A stretch of 64,000 nucleotides of DNA from Haemophilus haemolyticus (GTDB taxonomy: Bacteria > Pseudomonadota > Gammaproteobacteria > Enterobacterales > Pasteurellaceae), in NCBI RefSeq assembly GCF_003493605.1, contig NZ_QQKA01000007.1, positions 1 through 64,000 on the forward strand. Direction: 5' to 3'. Position numbers and translations under genes: made by a program. Shown one piece after another: positions 48,987 to 61,073 of the stretch (position 1 is the stretch's first letter; every line of letters begins with the position of its first letter). A model generated the notes under the pieces. It made no database searches and was not told where the DNA came from. It saw only the letters and a program-made list of their open reading frames with translations.

Positions 48987-50312
48987 ATGGGATTCTGGAG
49001 TTCTGTTGGTAGTTTTATTAGCAATGCAGCAAGTACAGTATCTAATGCTGTTTCTAGTGTTGTAAGTACGGTATCTGATGTAGCATCTAGTGCCTGGAAT
49101 GCTACAAAAAGAGTTGTATCTAAAGCCGCATCTTGGGTAATGGATAAGGCAGAAAGTTTTGTTGAAACTGTAAAAGAGACTTGGCAAAAAGTAAAACCTT
49201 TTGTGCAAAAAATTCGACCATGGGTACAAGCTGCTGCAAAAGTAGCACCATGGCCTTGGTTACGAACAGGTCTTGAAGTCGTAGCCAAAGGATTAGAATT
49301 TCTTGAAAAACTAGATAAAAGTCCTTTATTAGATAAGGTTAAGAAAGCTATTGATTGGGCTATTGAGGCAGTCAAAAATCTTCGTAAATTATTTGGCAAA
49401 ACTGAACAAGAAGAAGCGGAGCAAAGACGTAAAGATCTTGAGGAAGCAGCTAAATTAGCCAAAACTGAAGAACAACGTAAATCTTTCTATTTTGCACAAT
49501 TAATCAACGAATACGTTTTAGTTAGTACAAAAGTTGGTGATTTACTTGATTCTGGAGAATTTCAAGATTTTGAGCATTACCTTCGTTTAAGAGCAACACA
49601 AAAGCTCCTTAAAGCGACAGAAAAACGCTTGAAACAAGCTCAACGACTAGAAGATATTACTGGTGATGATGTCTTTTTATTGCAAGTCGGTGCAAAGCTA
49701 CTAAATGAAGTACCTGAATTGACAAATGAAGATGCATTAAAACTTGATCGTATTATTAAACGTCGCTTCAATGGTAAATCATTACTTCCATTTGTATTTG
49801 AGGAGTTAGTTTATTCTTGGACATTAAAACTTAACCAAATGGAACAAGAATGGGATAGTTTAAATAAAGATATATCAAAATTAAAAACATCGCTAAGACA
49901 GTTAAAAATTAAAGGACAAATTGAAAAATTATCAATTTTAGAAGAGGCTGATATTATTAAGCTATCAGAAGACATTCGCGATAATAGTTATCTATTAAAT
50001 GAAAAACAAATTTCAAATCGTTCAATGAAAACCTATATTCTTGCTGCAGAAGGTTTCTTGCAGATTTTAGAAAAAACGGAAGACTATTGGATTGAACAAG
50101 ATAAAGAATGGATTTTAGAAGACAGCCAAGAGGTTGGGTTGCTTATCATTGAATGCGCTGAAAATAACAAACCTTGGGATGAGTTAACTGATGATCAGCA
50201 GTCTATTATCAGTGACTTCGCTAATATTTTTGCCGAAGATAGTAAACAACGCCGCGAAGAAATGATGAAAGAAATTGAATTTGAAGCCGAAGAAATTGAG
50301 GTAACTGCATAA
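48987..50312 (+). CDS. Helical protein with amphipathic N-terminus, unknown function
   Basis: A 441-aa protein with no recognised family. Residues about 1-45 repeat small and Val/Ser residues (ISNAASTVSNAVSSVVSTVS), then Trp-containing amphipathic helices run to about 130, the style of membrane-binding or pore-forming segments. The rest is charged helix and coiled coil, ending in a strongly acidic tail (KEIEFEAEEIEVTA). It could be an effector, a membrane anchor or the substrate of the AAA+ ATPase. Its stop shares a base with the next start (TAATG), so translation is coupled. Confidence 0.8.
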   Translation: MGFWSSVGSFISNAASTVSNAVSSVVSTVSDVASSAWNATKRVVSKAASWVMDKAESFVETVKETWQKVKPFVQKIRPWVQAAAKVAPWPWLRTGLEVVAKGLEFLEKLDKSPLLDKVKKAIDWAIEAVKNLRKLFGKTEQEEAEQRRKDLEEAAKLAKTEEQRKSFYFAQLINEYVLVSTKVGDLLDSGEFQDFEHYLRLRATQKLLKATEKRLKQAQRLEDITGDDVFLLQVGAKLLNEVPELTNEDALKLDRIIKRRFNGKSLLPFVFEELVYSWTLKLNQMEQEWDSLNKDISKLKTSLRQLKIKGQIEKLSILEEADIIKLSEDIRDNSYLLNEKQISNRSMKTYILAAEGFLQILEKTEDYWIEQDKEWILEDSQEVGLLIIECAENNKPWDELTDDQQSIISDFANIFAEDSKQRREEMMKEIEFEAEEIEVTA

Positions 50313-52381
50313 TGGAGATCACAAATATTATAAGTTTTTTAAATCCAATAACTATTGAACAAAGTACGGGAAATATTGAACCTTTGCCTCTATTTTTCTT
50401 TACGCTAATCCTAGTTGTATTTTTAGTTACTGTTATTTCTACAAAATTAAATGCTAAAACAGAAAGTTGGGAGAAAAATTGGCTGAGAGATCAAAATAAA
50501 AAGATATCTAAATTGGATATTGAACAAGGTTCTGTAATTGACTTAAGTCAACTTATCGCAACAAAATCAGAAAAAGTCGCAGATGTGATGCCTGGAATTA
50601 TTCTAATTATTGGATTACTTGGCACTTTTATTGGACTTGGATTAGCTTTAGATAAGGCGTCATCTATCTTAGGATCTGCAAATCCTGATAGTATGAATGA
50701 TTCGATGGCTCAATTAATGGGAATGATGGAGGGGCTAGGAACAAAATTTAAAACATCCACATGGGGGTTAATGGCATTCCTTTTACTTAAAGGTATTTTA
50801 GGTGGGATAGGATATGAACATAAGCGATTAGTTTGGTGTTCTGAAAAAATTAATGCTGAACTAGAAGCCTTAAGAAATAGTAAACAAGAAAAAGATGATA
50901 AATTCCATTCATCTTTAATTGCATCTATTAATAAACTAGAAATGGAAGTTACAACTTCTTAAAGCAATCATTCTGAATCAATATCGTCTTTACTTGTTGA
51001 AAATCATAAAGATAAACAAGAGCTAGATAAAAACTCAACTAATTCTTTATTAGATAAAATGGAAGAAATTTTTTCTAAACAGGAAAGATTAATTGATAAA
51101 CAGATCAACGTTATGAATCAGTTGTCAATCAAACAAAATGAATTGCTAACTAATATGACGACTAATATCTCTCGATTGTTTTCAAATTTATTTTCTGAAT
51201 TGAAACTAGCAGGTAATAAAAACTCCGAGATATTAAACAACTCATTGAAATCATTAAATAAAACATTAAGTGAACAGCTTATTTCTCAACATGATGAATT
51301 AACAGGATTGGTATCTAAACATCATACAGAAAAACAAAAAATAGATAATGAAGCAAATAAATCGCTATTAAATGCAACTGAGCGATTAAATAAACAATTA
51401 AATCAACAGCATCACAGTTTAAGTGAATTATTTTCTCGTCAACACACAGAGAGTCTAGATAAGTTAACAGAAAATCATCAACAAAGTCTGAATATTTTGA
51501 AAGATACTATCCATGAGAGTAAATTATCACGTGAAGCAATGGAAAGATTCGTTAATGAAAATAGTAAGACTGTTGAAAGTTTACAAAACTCGGCTTCAAA
51601 TATGTCAGAAGCCTCTTCACAAATGGGAGATTCTGCATCTAAATTGCAAGCTGTTATTGATTCGTTAAGTATAAACATGACAGATCTGATGGAAAAACTA
51701 AATAAAGATCTTGGAGGTACGATTGAAAATATGGATCAAAGTTTCAGCGGAAATATGGCTAAAATGACGTCAAATCTTGGGGAAACTATTAGGGATATGA
51801 ATGATAGCTTCAAAGTAAATATGACTGAGATGAAAATGAATCTTAACCAAGCTACAAGTGATATTTCTCATGCTGTAAATCATTTATCTTCAGAGGTTGG
51901 AACAACAATGGATAATGTAAGTAATAACATTAAAGAAGCTATGGATATGCAAACTAAATCACAAGTATTGTTCTCTTCAATGGCTGATGCATTACAAGAA
52001 GAAGTAACCGAGATGACAGGATTGGTTAATAAACTCAGTAACGATATTTTAAGCGGATTAGCAAAAATTTCAGAAAGCAATAGAAATGTAGCTAGTCTGA
52101 ACAAAAAATATAATACATCAACGGAACAAATTGAAGAATTGATTAATGCTGTGACTAACACTGTAAATAATGTTAAAGATAATATTGATGTAGTTAATAG
52201 TTTTAAATTATCAATAAAAGATCTTGTACTTTCTAACAGCAATATTAATGATCTAGTTTCAAAAATTGATAGTAACAGTAAAGAATTAGGAAAATTGATT
52301 ACGGTTGCTAATGATAAATCAGGCTCGTATTCAAATATTGTGACAAAATTAGATGAGATTAAACAAATATTGAGAGCGTAG
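50312..52381 (+). pseudogene. MotA/ExbB/ZorA-like protein with coiled-coil tail, interrupted by an in-frame stop
   Basis: An open frame of 689 codons broken by one TAA at 50960-50962. The first 216 residues hold three membrane segments (about 25-43, 93-112, 150-168) with GLLGTFIGLGLAL and TKFKTSTWGL, the marks of MotA/TolQ/ExbB ion-channel subunits. After the stop the same frame continues for 472 codons as an unbroken coiled coil with many Asn, Ser and Lys residues (for example LGGTIENMDQSFSGNMAKM). This layout matches ZorA, whose long cytoplasmic tail is essential. No Shine-Dalgarno precedes the next ATG (51059), so the tail is probably not made. Confidence 0.7.
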
Positions 52382-52388
52382 AAAAGCT

Positions 52389-53048
52389 ATGAAAGATAAA
52401 CCAAATGAGTGGGTCTCAATTTCAGACTTAATGTCTGGAGTAATGGCTGTCGTAATGCTTCTACTAGTTATATCTGTAATTCAAAAAACTTATGCAGAAA
52501 TGAAACATAAACAAGAACTTGAAGAGGGGGAAAATGCGAAAAGAACTAAAGTAACTAAAATGTTAACTGATCTAGAAAATTCATTAAATCAACAAGGTAT
52601 GAAAGATTTAATAGACTTTAATGTTTCAGAAGCTAGAGTTACATTGAGGGATGGCGCTTTTGAAAAAAGTAGTGCATGTATCACACCACTTGCTCGAGAA
52701 GCTCTAGGAAGTATAGAAAATAAAATTATTGAACATCTTCAAACATCTAATAACTACAGTATCTTTGTTGACGGTCATACAGATAGTGATCCTGTAAAAA
52801 TGCCAGTTACAAATTATGAAAAATATTGTACCGTTTATGATGATAACTATACCCTTTCAGCTGCACGAGCAAGAGAAGCAAGAAAGTTGTTAATTAATAA
52901 ATTGACTGATAAGGAGGCCAAAAGAGTTATTGTCGCAGGATATGGAGATTCTCGACCTCTAGAGGGTGTTTTATATAATGATCGAAGAAATAGAAGAGTT
53001 GAGATTCAATTTATCATTAATAGAGATAATAACGGAAATAAAAAGTAG
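52389..53048 (+). CDS. ZorB/MotB-like OmpA-domain protein
   Basis: A 219-aa stator-type protein. NEWVSISDLMSGVMAVVMLL (residues 6-25) is a single transmembrane helix that begins with the conserved Asp13, the residue that carries protons in MotB and ZorB. A linker (about 35-95) leads to a peptidoglycan-binding OmpA domain: IFVDGHTDSDPV, YTLSAARAREARKLL, and NDRRNRRVEIQFI at the end. It starts 7 bp after the zorA-like frame. The DLMSGVM phrase is characteristic of ZorB rather than flagellar MotB. Confidence 0.85.
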   Translation: MKDKPNEWVSISDLMSGVMAVVMLLLVISVIQKTYAEMKHKQELEEGENAKRTKVTKMLTDLENSLNQQGMKDLIDFNVSEARVTLRDGAFEKSSACITPLAREALGSIENKIIEHLQTSNNYSIFVDGHTDSDPVKMPVTNYEKYCTVYDDNYTLSAARAREARKLLINKLTDKEAKRVIVAGYGDSRPLEGVLYNDRRNRRVEIQFIINRDNNGNKK

Positions 53049-53267
53049 AAATTTTTCGAATACCTATATCATTTAAATTGCAAGAAATATACTCGACATG
53101 AAAGACTAAAGCTAAAAAGGAAAAATGATCTTCTATGAGGAATTTGAAGACTAATTTAAGTAATTTATTTTGCATCATTCCAAACAAATCCTATTGGACG
53201 ATTCTCTTAAAAAGAATATACAACTCCATACAATAATAACTATATGTTGATAACATCGGAGCCTATT
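53049..53267. other. Intergenic region between the zorB-like and HEPN genes
   Basis: About 220 bp without a clear gene. AAGGAAAA before ATGATCTTCTATGAG opens a 9-codon frame with a strong Shine-Dalgarno, perhaps the remnant of a lost gene. No terminator hairpin was seen; the HEPN gene probably has its own promoter here. Confidence 0.4.
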
Positions 53268-53924
53268 ATGTCACTGACAGAACAATTAGAAAATTTAAAC
53301 GATTACTACAAAGAAAATCGTGATACCTTTAACGATAACTTTCGCTTAAAAATGCACCGTACATTAAGCTGGTTAAAAAAAGCCAATGAAGAAGAAAATT
53401 TAGACCTCAAATTTATCGCACTTTGGATTGCCTTTAATGCAGCCTATTCTGATGAGTTAAGTAAAGAAAAAATTGAACGTAAGATATTTCATCAATTTAT
53501 TACTCGCCTTTGTAAATTGGATTCTGAACATCTACTTTATGGAATTATCTGGGATGAATTTCCTGGTACAGTGAAAGCTCTACTAGATACGCCTTATACA
53601 TTCCAACCATTTTGGGATGCTCATAATGGTCTATTAGCAGGGAAAGAATGGAAAGCAATGTTTTCTGCAGCGAAGAAAAAAGCCCATTTTGCTTTTGAAG
53701 AACAAAAAACAGCAGATGTATTAGAAGTAGTATTTGGGCATTTATACACACTGAGAAATCAGCTTATACATGGCGGTGCTACTTATGAAAGTAGTACCAA
53801 CCGTAAACAGCTAGAAGAAGCCTGTGCATTACTGTCATTATTCGTACCTGCAATGGTAAAAATTATGTTGCGTAATGATTCAGAGCCAAGTTGGGGAAAA
53901 CCTTTTTATCCTGTTGTAAAATAA
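53268..53924 (+). CDS. HEPN-domain protein (Apea-like), putative RNase
   Basis: A 218-aa helical protein. RNQLIHGG (R163 to H168) is the R-x4-H motif of HEPN domains, which often form RNases in toxin-antitoxin, CRISPR and abortive-infection systems. Upstream helices (FIALWIAFNAAYSDELSKEK) fit the Apea/MAE_28990-like HEPN group. The ATG at 53268 follows GGAG; an earlier ATG at 53244 lacks one. Whether it belongs to the ZorAB-like system is unclear, since it has a separate promoter region and slightly more core-like codon use. Confidence 0.7.
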   Translation: MSLTEQLENLNDYYKENRDTFNDNFRLKMHRTLSWLKKANEEENLDLKFIALWIAFNAAYSDELSKEKIERKIFHQFITRLCKLDSEHLLYGIIWDEFPGTVKALLDTPYTFQPFWDAHNGLLAGKEWKAMFSAAKKKAHFAFEEQKTADVLEVVFGHLYTLRNQLIHGGATYESSTNRKQLEEACALLSLFVPAMVKIMLRNDSEPSWGKPFYPVVK

Positions 53925-54028
53925 ATTTATTTCTTAATGTAATTTGCGAACCAACCTTGCAATCTAGTTCGCTATAATCCTCACCGATCTGATATCATTC
54001 AGATTGAACTCCTTTTTTGGTCTTGATA

Positions 54029-54066
54029 AAAGTGCGGTGAAAATTCACCGCACTTTATTCTTTTTT
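54029..54066. terminator. Terminator from paired uptake sequences downstream of cysK
   Basis: AAAGTGCGGTGAA (54029-54041) and TTCACCGCACTTT (54044-54056) make a 13-bp stem with a 2-nt gap, followed by TATTCTTTTTT. On the other strand it is followed by T's as well, so it likely serves both the HEPN gene and cysK. It is the first perfect uptake sequence after the island. Confidence 0.8.
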
Positions 54067-54070
54067 ATAT

Positions 54071-55021
54071 TTATCCCTCAATCCCTTCAAATAGTGCTGT
54101 ACTTAAATAGCGTTCAGAAGCTGAAGGCAAAATAACGACAATGAGTTTATCGGCAAATTCTGGTAATTTAGCTAAACGATCTGCGGCTGCGACAGCTGCA
54201 CCAGATGAAATACCTGCAAGAATGCCTTCTTCCGCCATTAAGCGACGAGCTGTGGCAAGTGCGGTATCACTATCAACTGTTTCTACGCGATCAATAATAG
54301 ATAAATCTAAATTTTTTGGAATAAAACCAGCACCGATGCCTTGAATTTTGTGTGGGCCTGGTTTTGCTTCTTCGCCCGCTAAAGTTTGAGTAATGACAGG
54401 TGATTCCACTGGTTCAACGGCAACAGAAGTGATTTGTTTACCAAAATCTAATTTAATCGCGCGAGAAATACCCGTAATCGTACCGCCTGTTCCTACGCCA
54501 GCAACCACAACATCGACTTTACCATCCGTATCTTTCCAAATTTCAGGGCCTGTTGTTTCTCGATGAATTTGTGGGTTGGCTGGATTTTCAAATTGTTTAA
54601 GCATGACATAGCGGTTTGGATCAGAAGCAACAATTTCTTCTGCTTTCGCAATCGCGCCTTTCATTCCTTTTGCGCCTTCGGTAAGCACTAAATTAACACC
54701 CAATCCGCGCAATAAACGTTTTCTTTCTAGGCTCATTGTTTCTGGCATAGTGAGTGTGATTTTATAACCCCTAGCGGCAGCAACATAGGCCAAAGCAATA
54801 CCGGTGTTACCGCTCGTTGCATCTACAATTTCTTTTCCTTTCGTGAGCGTGCCATCTTTTTCTGCTTGCCACACCATATTAGCCCCAATGCGGCATTTTA
54901 CGCTGTAGCTTGGGTTACGCCCTTCAATTTTCACCACCAAATTGCCGTTGTGACCAAAGTGTTTTAAACGCACAAGTGGCGTATTTCCGACAGAATAAGA
55001 ATTGTCTGCATAAATTGTCAT
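54071..55021 (-). CDS. cysK: Cysteine synthase A
   Basis: A 316-aa PLP enzyme that makes cysteine from O-acetylserine and sulfide. The PLP lysine is in [14 protein letters not shown] (about residue 42), the substrate loop is [12 protein letters not shown] (about 69-80), and the phosphate-binding [10 protein letters not shown] is at about 176-185. The C-terminal [10 protein letters not shown] is also typical. It is next to cysZ on the same strand, linking sulfate uptake to cysteine synthesis. Confidence 0.95.
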   Translation of the reverse strand: MTIYADNSYSVGNTPLVRLKHFGHNGNLVVKIEGRNPSYSVKCRIGANMVWQAEKDGTLTKGKEIVDATSGNTGIALAYVAAARGYKITLTMPETMSLERKRLLRGLGVNLVLTEGAKGMKGAIAKAEEIVASDPNRYVMLKQFENPANPQIHRETTGPEIWKDTDGKVDVVVAGVGTGGTITGISRAIKLDFGKQITSVAVEPVESPVITQTLAGEEAKPGPHKIQGIGAGFIPKNLDLSIIDRVETVDSDTALATARRLMAEEGILAGISSGAAVAAADRLAKLPEFADKLIVVILPSASERYLSTALFEGIEG

Positions 55022-55120
55022 AATATTTCCCTTTCGTTGGACTTCGTTAATGTTGATTTATTTATAGCACCGCACTTTTGATTAAAAAAATAGTTATTTG
55101 ATCTATTTTATAACCGCAAG

Positions 55121-55939
55121 CTATTTAACAATCCCTGTATTTTGTGAACGAACATCAAGCTCTGTTTGAGATGAAGAATGGTTATTCATATTAAAACGTA
55201 AGCCATTACGATAATTTTCCACCCACATTACGGTCGCACCACATACTGCAACAGGCATAATTAATAAATTAACCACTGGTACAAAAGTACAACAAGTAAC
55301 CAATCCACCAAAAGTTAAACTTTGAGTTTGTTGATTGCCAAGCGCATTTTTCATGATATCAAAAGAGACTTTGTGATTATCAAAAGGATAATCACAGTAT
55401 TGAATTGCCATCATCCAACAAGTGAACAAGAAAGTAAGTACAGGTACGATGGTTTGCCCAACCAAAGGAATAAAACTCAGTAAAAACAAAGCGATAATTT
55501 TTGGTAGGCTATAACGTAATTTTTGCCATTCTCGAGCAAGCATACGAGGCACATCTCTCATTACATCAACAAGACTATCATCATTAATATTTTCACCTGT
55601 CAGCATTTTTTCTACTTTTTCCGCTAACAAGCCATTAAAAGGAGCAGCAATAAAGCCAGAAAGTGTGGTGAAGGTAAAATAAAATAGCAATAAAATCGTT
55701 AAAATCGAAAGTGTCAGTAAAATTACACTGAGAAAACTCAGCCAGTCTGGAATAAAATTCATTACCCAATCAATAGCACTCGTGATTTGGCTAATAAAAA
55801 GCCAAAATAAACCACAAAGCAAAACGGTATTGAGCAAAATTGGAATAATAACAAACCGACGCAAACCTTTTTGTGTGATGTAATGCCAGCCCATTACAAA
55901 ATAATGGAAACCAGATTTTAATTCATTGGGGTTCAACAT
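55121..55939 (-). CDS. cysZ: Sulfate transporter CysZ
   Basis: A 272-aa inner-membrane protein that supports sulfate uptake for cysteine synthesis. There are hydrophobic helices at about 25-50 and 67-95, a central amphipathic region and two more membrane segments (about 150-180 and 205-225). [24 protein letters not shown] (shown in part as [12 protein letters not shown]) opens the family. It is about 100 bp upstream of cysK and divergent from zipA. Confidence 0.9.
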   Translation of the reverse strand: MLNPNELKSGFHYFVMGWHYITQKGLRRFVIIPILLNTVLLCGLFWLFISQITSAIDWVMNFIPDWLSFLSVILLTLSILTILLLFYFTFTTLSGFIAAPFNGLLAEKVEKMLTGENINDDSLVDVMRDVPRMLAREWQKLRYSLPKIIALFLLSFIPLVGQTIVPVLTFLFTCWMMAIQYCDYPFDNHKVSFDIMKNALGNQQTQSLTFGGLVTCCTFVPVVNLLIMPVAVCGATVMWVENYRNGLRFNMNNHSSSQTELDVRSQNTGIVK

Positions 55940-56091
55940 TTTTCTTTCCTTTCAATAAAAATACGCCTAAAACAGACCGCTCTTTTCCCTTAAAATTCCA
56001 CGCATTGAAGTATTTTTTCACCTACTGAAATATGGTAGGATTAGTGCTATTAATAGCATTCTCGCAGGACTAGCACGCGTAAGGAATAAAG

Positions 56092-59207
<3,116 letters not shown>

Positions 59208-59225
59208 TTAAATTAGAATCATATA

Positions 59226-59255
59226 AATAAAAAGGCCCTTACGAAATAAGGGCCT
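59226..59255 (-). terminator. Terminator of the gbpA/hbpA transcript
   Basis: AGGCCCTTA (59233-59241) and TAAGGGCCT (59247-59255) form a 9-bp stem. On the minus strand the T-run follows (TTTTTATTTAT), so it ends the hbpA mRNA, although the hairpin is also close to the ligA stop. Confidence 0.75.
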
Positions 59256-59276
59256 AAAAAACTGAAATAGTATTAA

Positions 59277-60920
59277 TTATTTACCATCAACACTCACGCC
59301 ATAGAAAGCATCATAGCCAAATGGGCTTTGTACATAGCCTTTTACGCGTGGACTAAGTGGTGCAAAACCTACGGAATGCGCCACTGGAATCCAAGGTGCT
59401 TGATTATGAATGATAACTTGCGCTTGTTTATAAAGTGCGGTGCGTTCTTCCTTATTTGTTAATCCGATTGCTTTATCTAGTAATGCATCAAACTCTGGAT
59501 TTTTAAAACGAGCCATATTGGAATTGCCCGCGTTTGAACTTGCCAATAATGGAGATAAGAAGTTATCAGGATCACCATTATCACCAGACCAACCAAAGAT
59601 ACCAGCAGTTAACTCACCCGCTTTTGCACGTTTTTGGTAATCCGCCCATTCATAGGTAACTGGGTTAGTTTTTACACCAACTTTTGCCCAGTCAGCCATG
59701 ATAAGTTCAGCCATACGTTTTGGATTTGGATTAGAGGCACGAACAACAGGTTGAATCCAAAAATCAGTTTCAAAACCATTTGGGTAACCCGCTTCTGCTA
59801 AAAGTTGTTTTGCTTTTTCTGGATCATACGGATAATCTTGAACTTCATCGTTGTAACTCCAAATTGTTGGAGGAAGTGGATTTTTAGCTGGTGTACCTGC
59901 GCCTTGGTAAACCGCTTCAATAATCGCTTTTTTATCTACTGCGTAGTTCAGTGCTTGACGAACTTTGACATTATCAAACGGTGCTTTTTCGGTATTGAAT
60001 GCGATATATGCCACATTCAAACCTTTTTGTTCCAAAAGTTGTACTTTTGGATCTGTTTTCATTTTTGCTAAATCCGCCACATTCGGGAATAAAATTAAAT
60101 CACAAGAACCAGCCTGTAATTTTGCATAACGTGTTGTCGCATCTGGCACAATATTGATAACTAAACGATCCAATGGTGTTCTACCCTTCCAATAATTTTC
60201 ATTTGCTACATACTGAGCTGCCTGATCTGTTTTGTAATCAACAAAAACAAATGGCCCCGTCCCCACCGGGCGATTATCAATTATTTCTGGCTTACCTGCT
60301 TTCAGCATTGCATCCGCATATTCTGCGGAATAAATAGAAATAAAATCCATGCCTAAACTTGCCAAGAAAGTCGCATCTTTCTTGTTTAAGGTAATACGAA
60401 TTGTGTTGTCATCTACTTTCTCCACAGATTTTAACAACTCAGGGAATTTCATTGCTTTGAAATATGGATAAGTCCCTTTAGATACATTGTGATATGGATG
60501 ATTTGGATCTAACTGACGTTGGAATGAAAACACAACATCATCCGCATTAAAATCGCGTGTTGGGGTAAATTCTTTTGTTGTATGGAATTTAACACCTTTT
60601 CTTAAATGGAATGTATAAGTTAAACCATCATCGCTAATTTCCCAGCTTTCAGCTAAAGCAGGTTCAATATCTGTTGAGCCTTTTTTAAATTCAACTAAAC
60701 GGTTATACACTTGTTGTGAACTGGCATTATAAGATGTTCCCTCCATCACAAGTGCAGGGCTAAACCCTAAAGGTGCTTTTGCTGTACAGTAAACGAAAGT
60801 GTTGTTAGATGCAGATTTGGTTTCAGCTTGTGCGGTCGGTTTATTTGTTGAACCTGATTGATCGCAAGCTGCTAATACAAGCGTTGCAGCCGCAAGAGTT
60901 AGTGTTGCTTTTAGCTTCAT
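59277..60920 (-). CDS. hbpA: Glutathione/heme-binding lipoprotein GbpA (HbpA)
   Basis: A 547-aa periplasmic substrate-binding lipoprotein of the DppA/OppA family (SBP_bac_5). The signal is MKLKATLTLAAATLVLAAC with lipobox LAAC (16-19). LAESWEISDDGLTYTFHLRKGVKFH (shown in part as LAESWEISDDGLTYTF) is the family signature. In H. influenzae this protein was first described as heme-binding HbpA and later shown to deliver glutathione to the Dpp transporter, so it is also called GbpA. It has no transporter genes next to it here. Confidence 0.92.
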   Translation of the reverse strand: MKLKATLTLAAATLVLAACDQSGSTNKPTAQAETKSASNNTFVYCTAKAPLGFSPALVMEGTSYNASSQQVYNRLVEFKKGSTDIEPALAESWEISDDGLTYTFHLRKGVKFHTTKEFTPTRDFNADDVVFSFQRQLDPNHPYHNVSKGTYPYFKAMKFPELLKSVEKVDDNTIRITLNKKDATFLASLGMDFISIYSAEYADAMLKAGKPEIIDNRPVGTGPFVFVDYKTDQAAQYVANENYWKGRTPLDRLVINIVPDATTRYAKLQAGSCDLILFPNVADLAKMKTDPKVQLLEQKGLNVAYIAFNTEKAPFDNVKVRQALNYAVDKKAIIEAVYQGAGTPAKNPLPPTIWSYNDEVQDYPYDPEKAKQLLAEAGYPNGFETDFWIQPVVRASNPNPKRMAELIMADWAKVGVKTNPVTYEWADYQKRAKAGELTAGIFGWSGDNGDPDNFLSPLLASSNAGNSNMARFKNPEFDALLDKAIGLTNKEERTALYKQAQVIIHNQAPWIPVAHSVGFAPLSPRVKGYVQSPFGYDAFYGVSVDGK

Positions 60921-61073
60921 GATAGTTCCTCACTTTGTTGGCAGAGATTTATTCGAGCATAGTGATATACCAAAGATGCTAGATAAATCCTATCTAAAAT
61001 AAATGTTTAATAAGATATAAGCAAATGTCGCTTTTTTTAAATAAAAAAATTCTATGGATTATAACAAATTAAT

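Larger units (their letters stand above)
46444..53930. other. Accessory island with a ZorAB-like motor system
   Basis: Between the sodA terminator and the cysK terminator lie seven genes with no perfect uptake sequence in about 7.5 kb; one near-match (AAGTGAGGT) occurs at 46465. The flanking core averages about one per kilobase. Codon use is also richer in A/T. The order is XRE regulator (minus), WYL regulator, AAA+ ATPase, amphipathic helical protein, MotA/ZorA-like protein, ZorB-like OmpA protein, HEPN protein. No integrase, transposase or tRNA is attached, so insertion was probably by homologous exchange of flanking core DNA. Confidence 0.75.

Noticed and set aside
48630-49462. Antisense open frames of 108 and 198 codons across the AAA+ and helical genes
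   Set aside because: The plus strand has strong motifs and gene packing there; the minus frames show only low-complexity hydrophobic translations.
50312-52381. Programmed frameshift or stop-codon recoding in the zorA-like gene
   Set aside because: The two halves are already in the same frame, so no shift is needed. TAA has no visible recoding signal. A plain nonsense mutation is simpler.
52389-53048. Flagellar stator MotB
   Set aside because: There are no flagellar genes, and the organism group is non-flagellated. The DLMSGVM helix and short linker match ZorB-type proteins.
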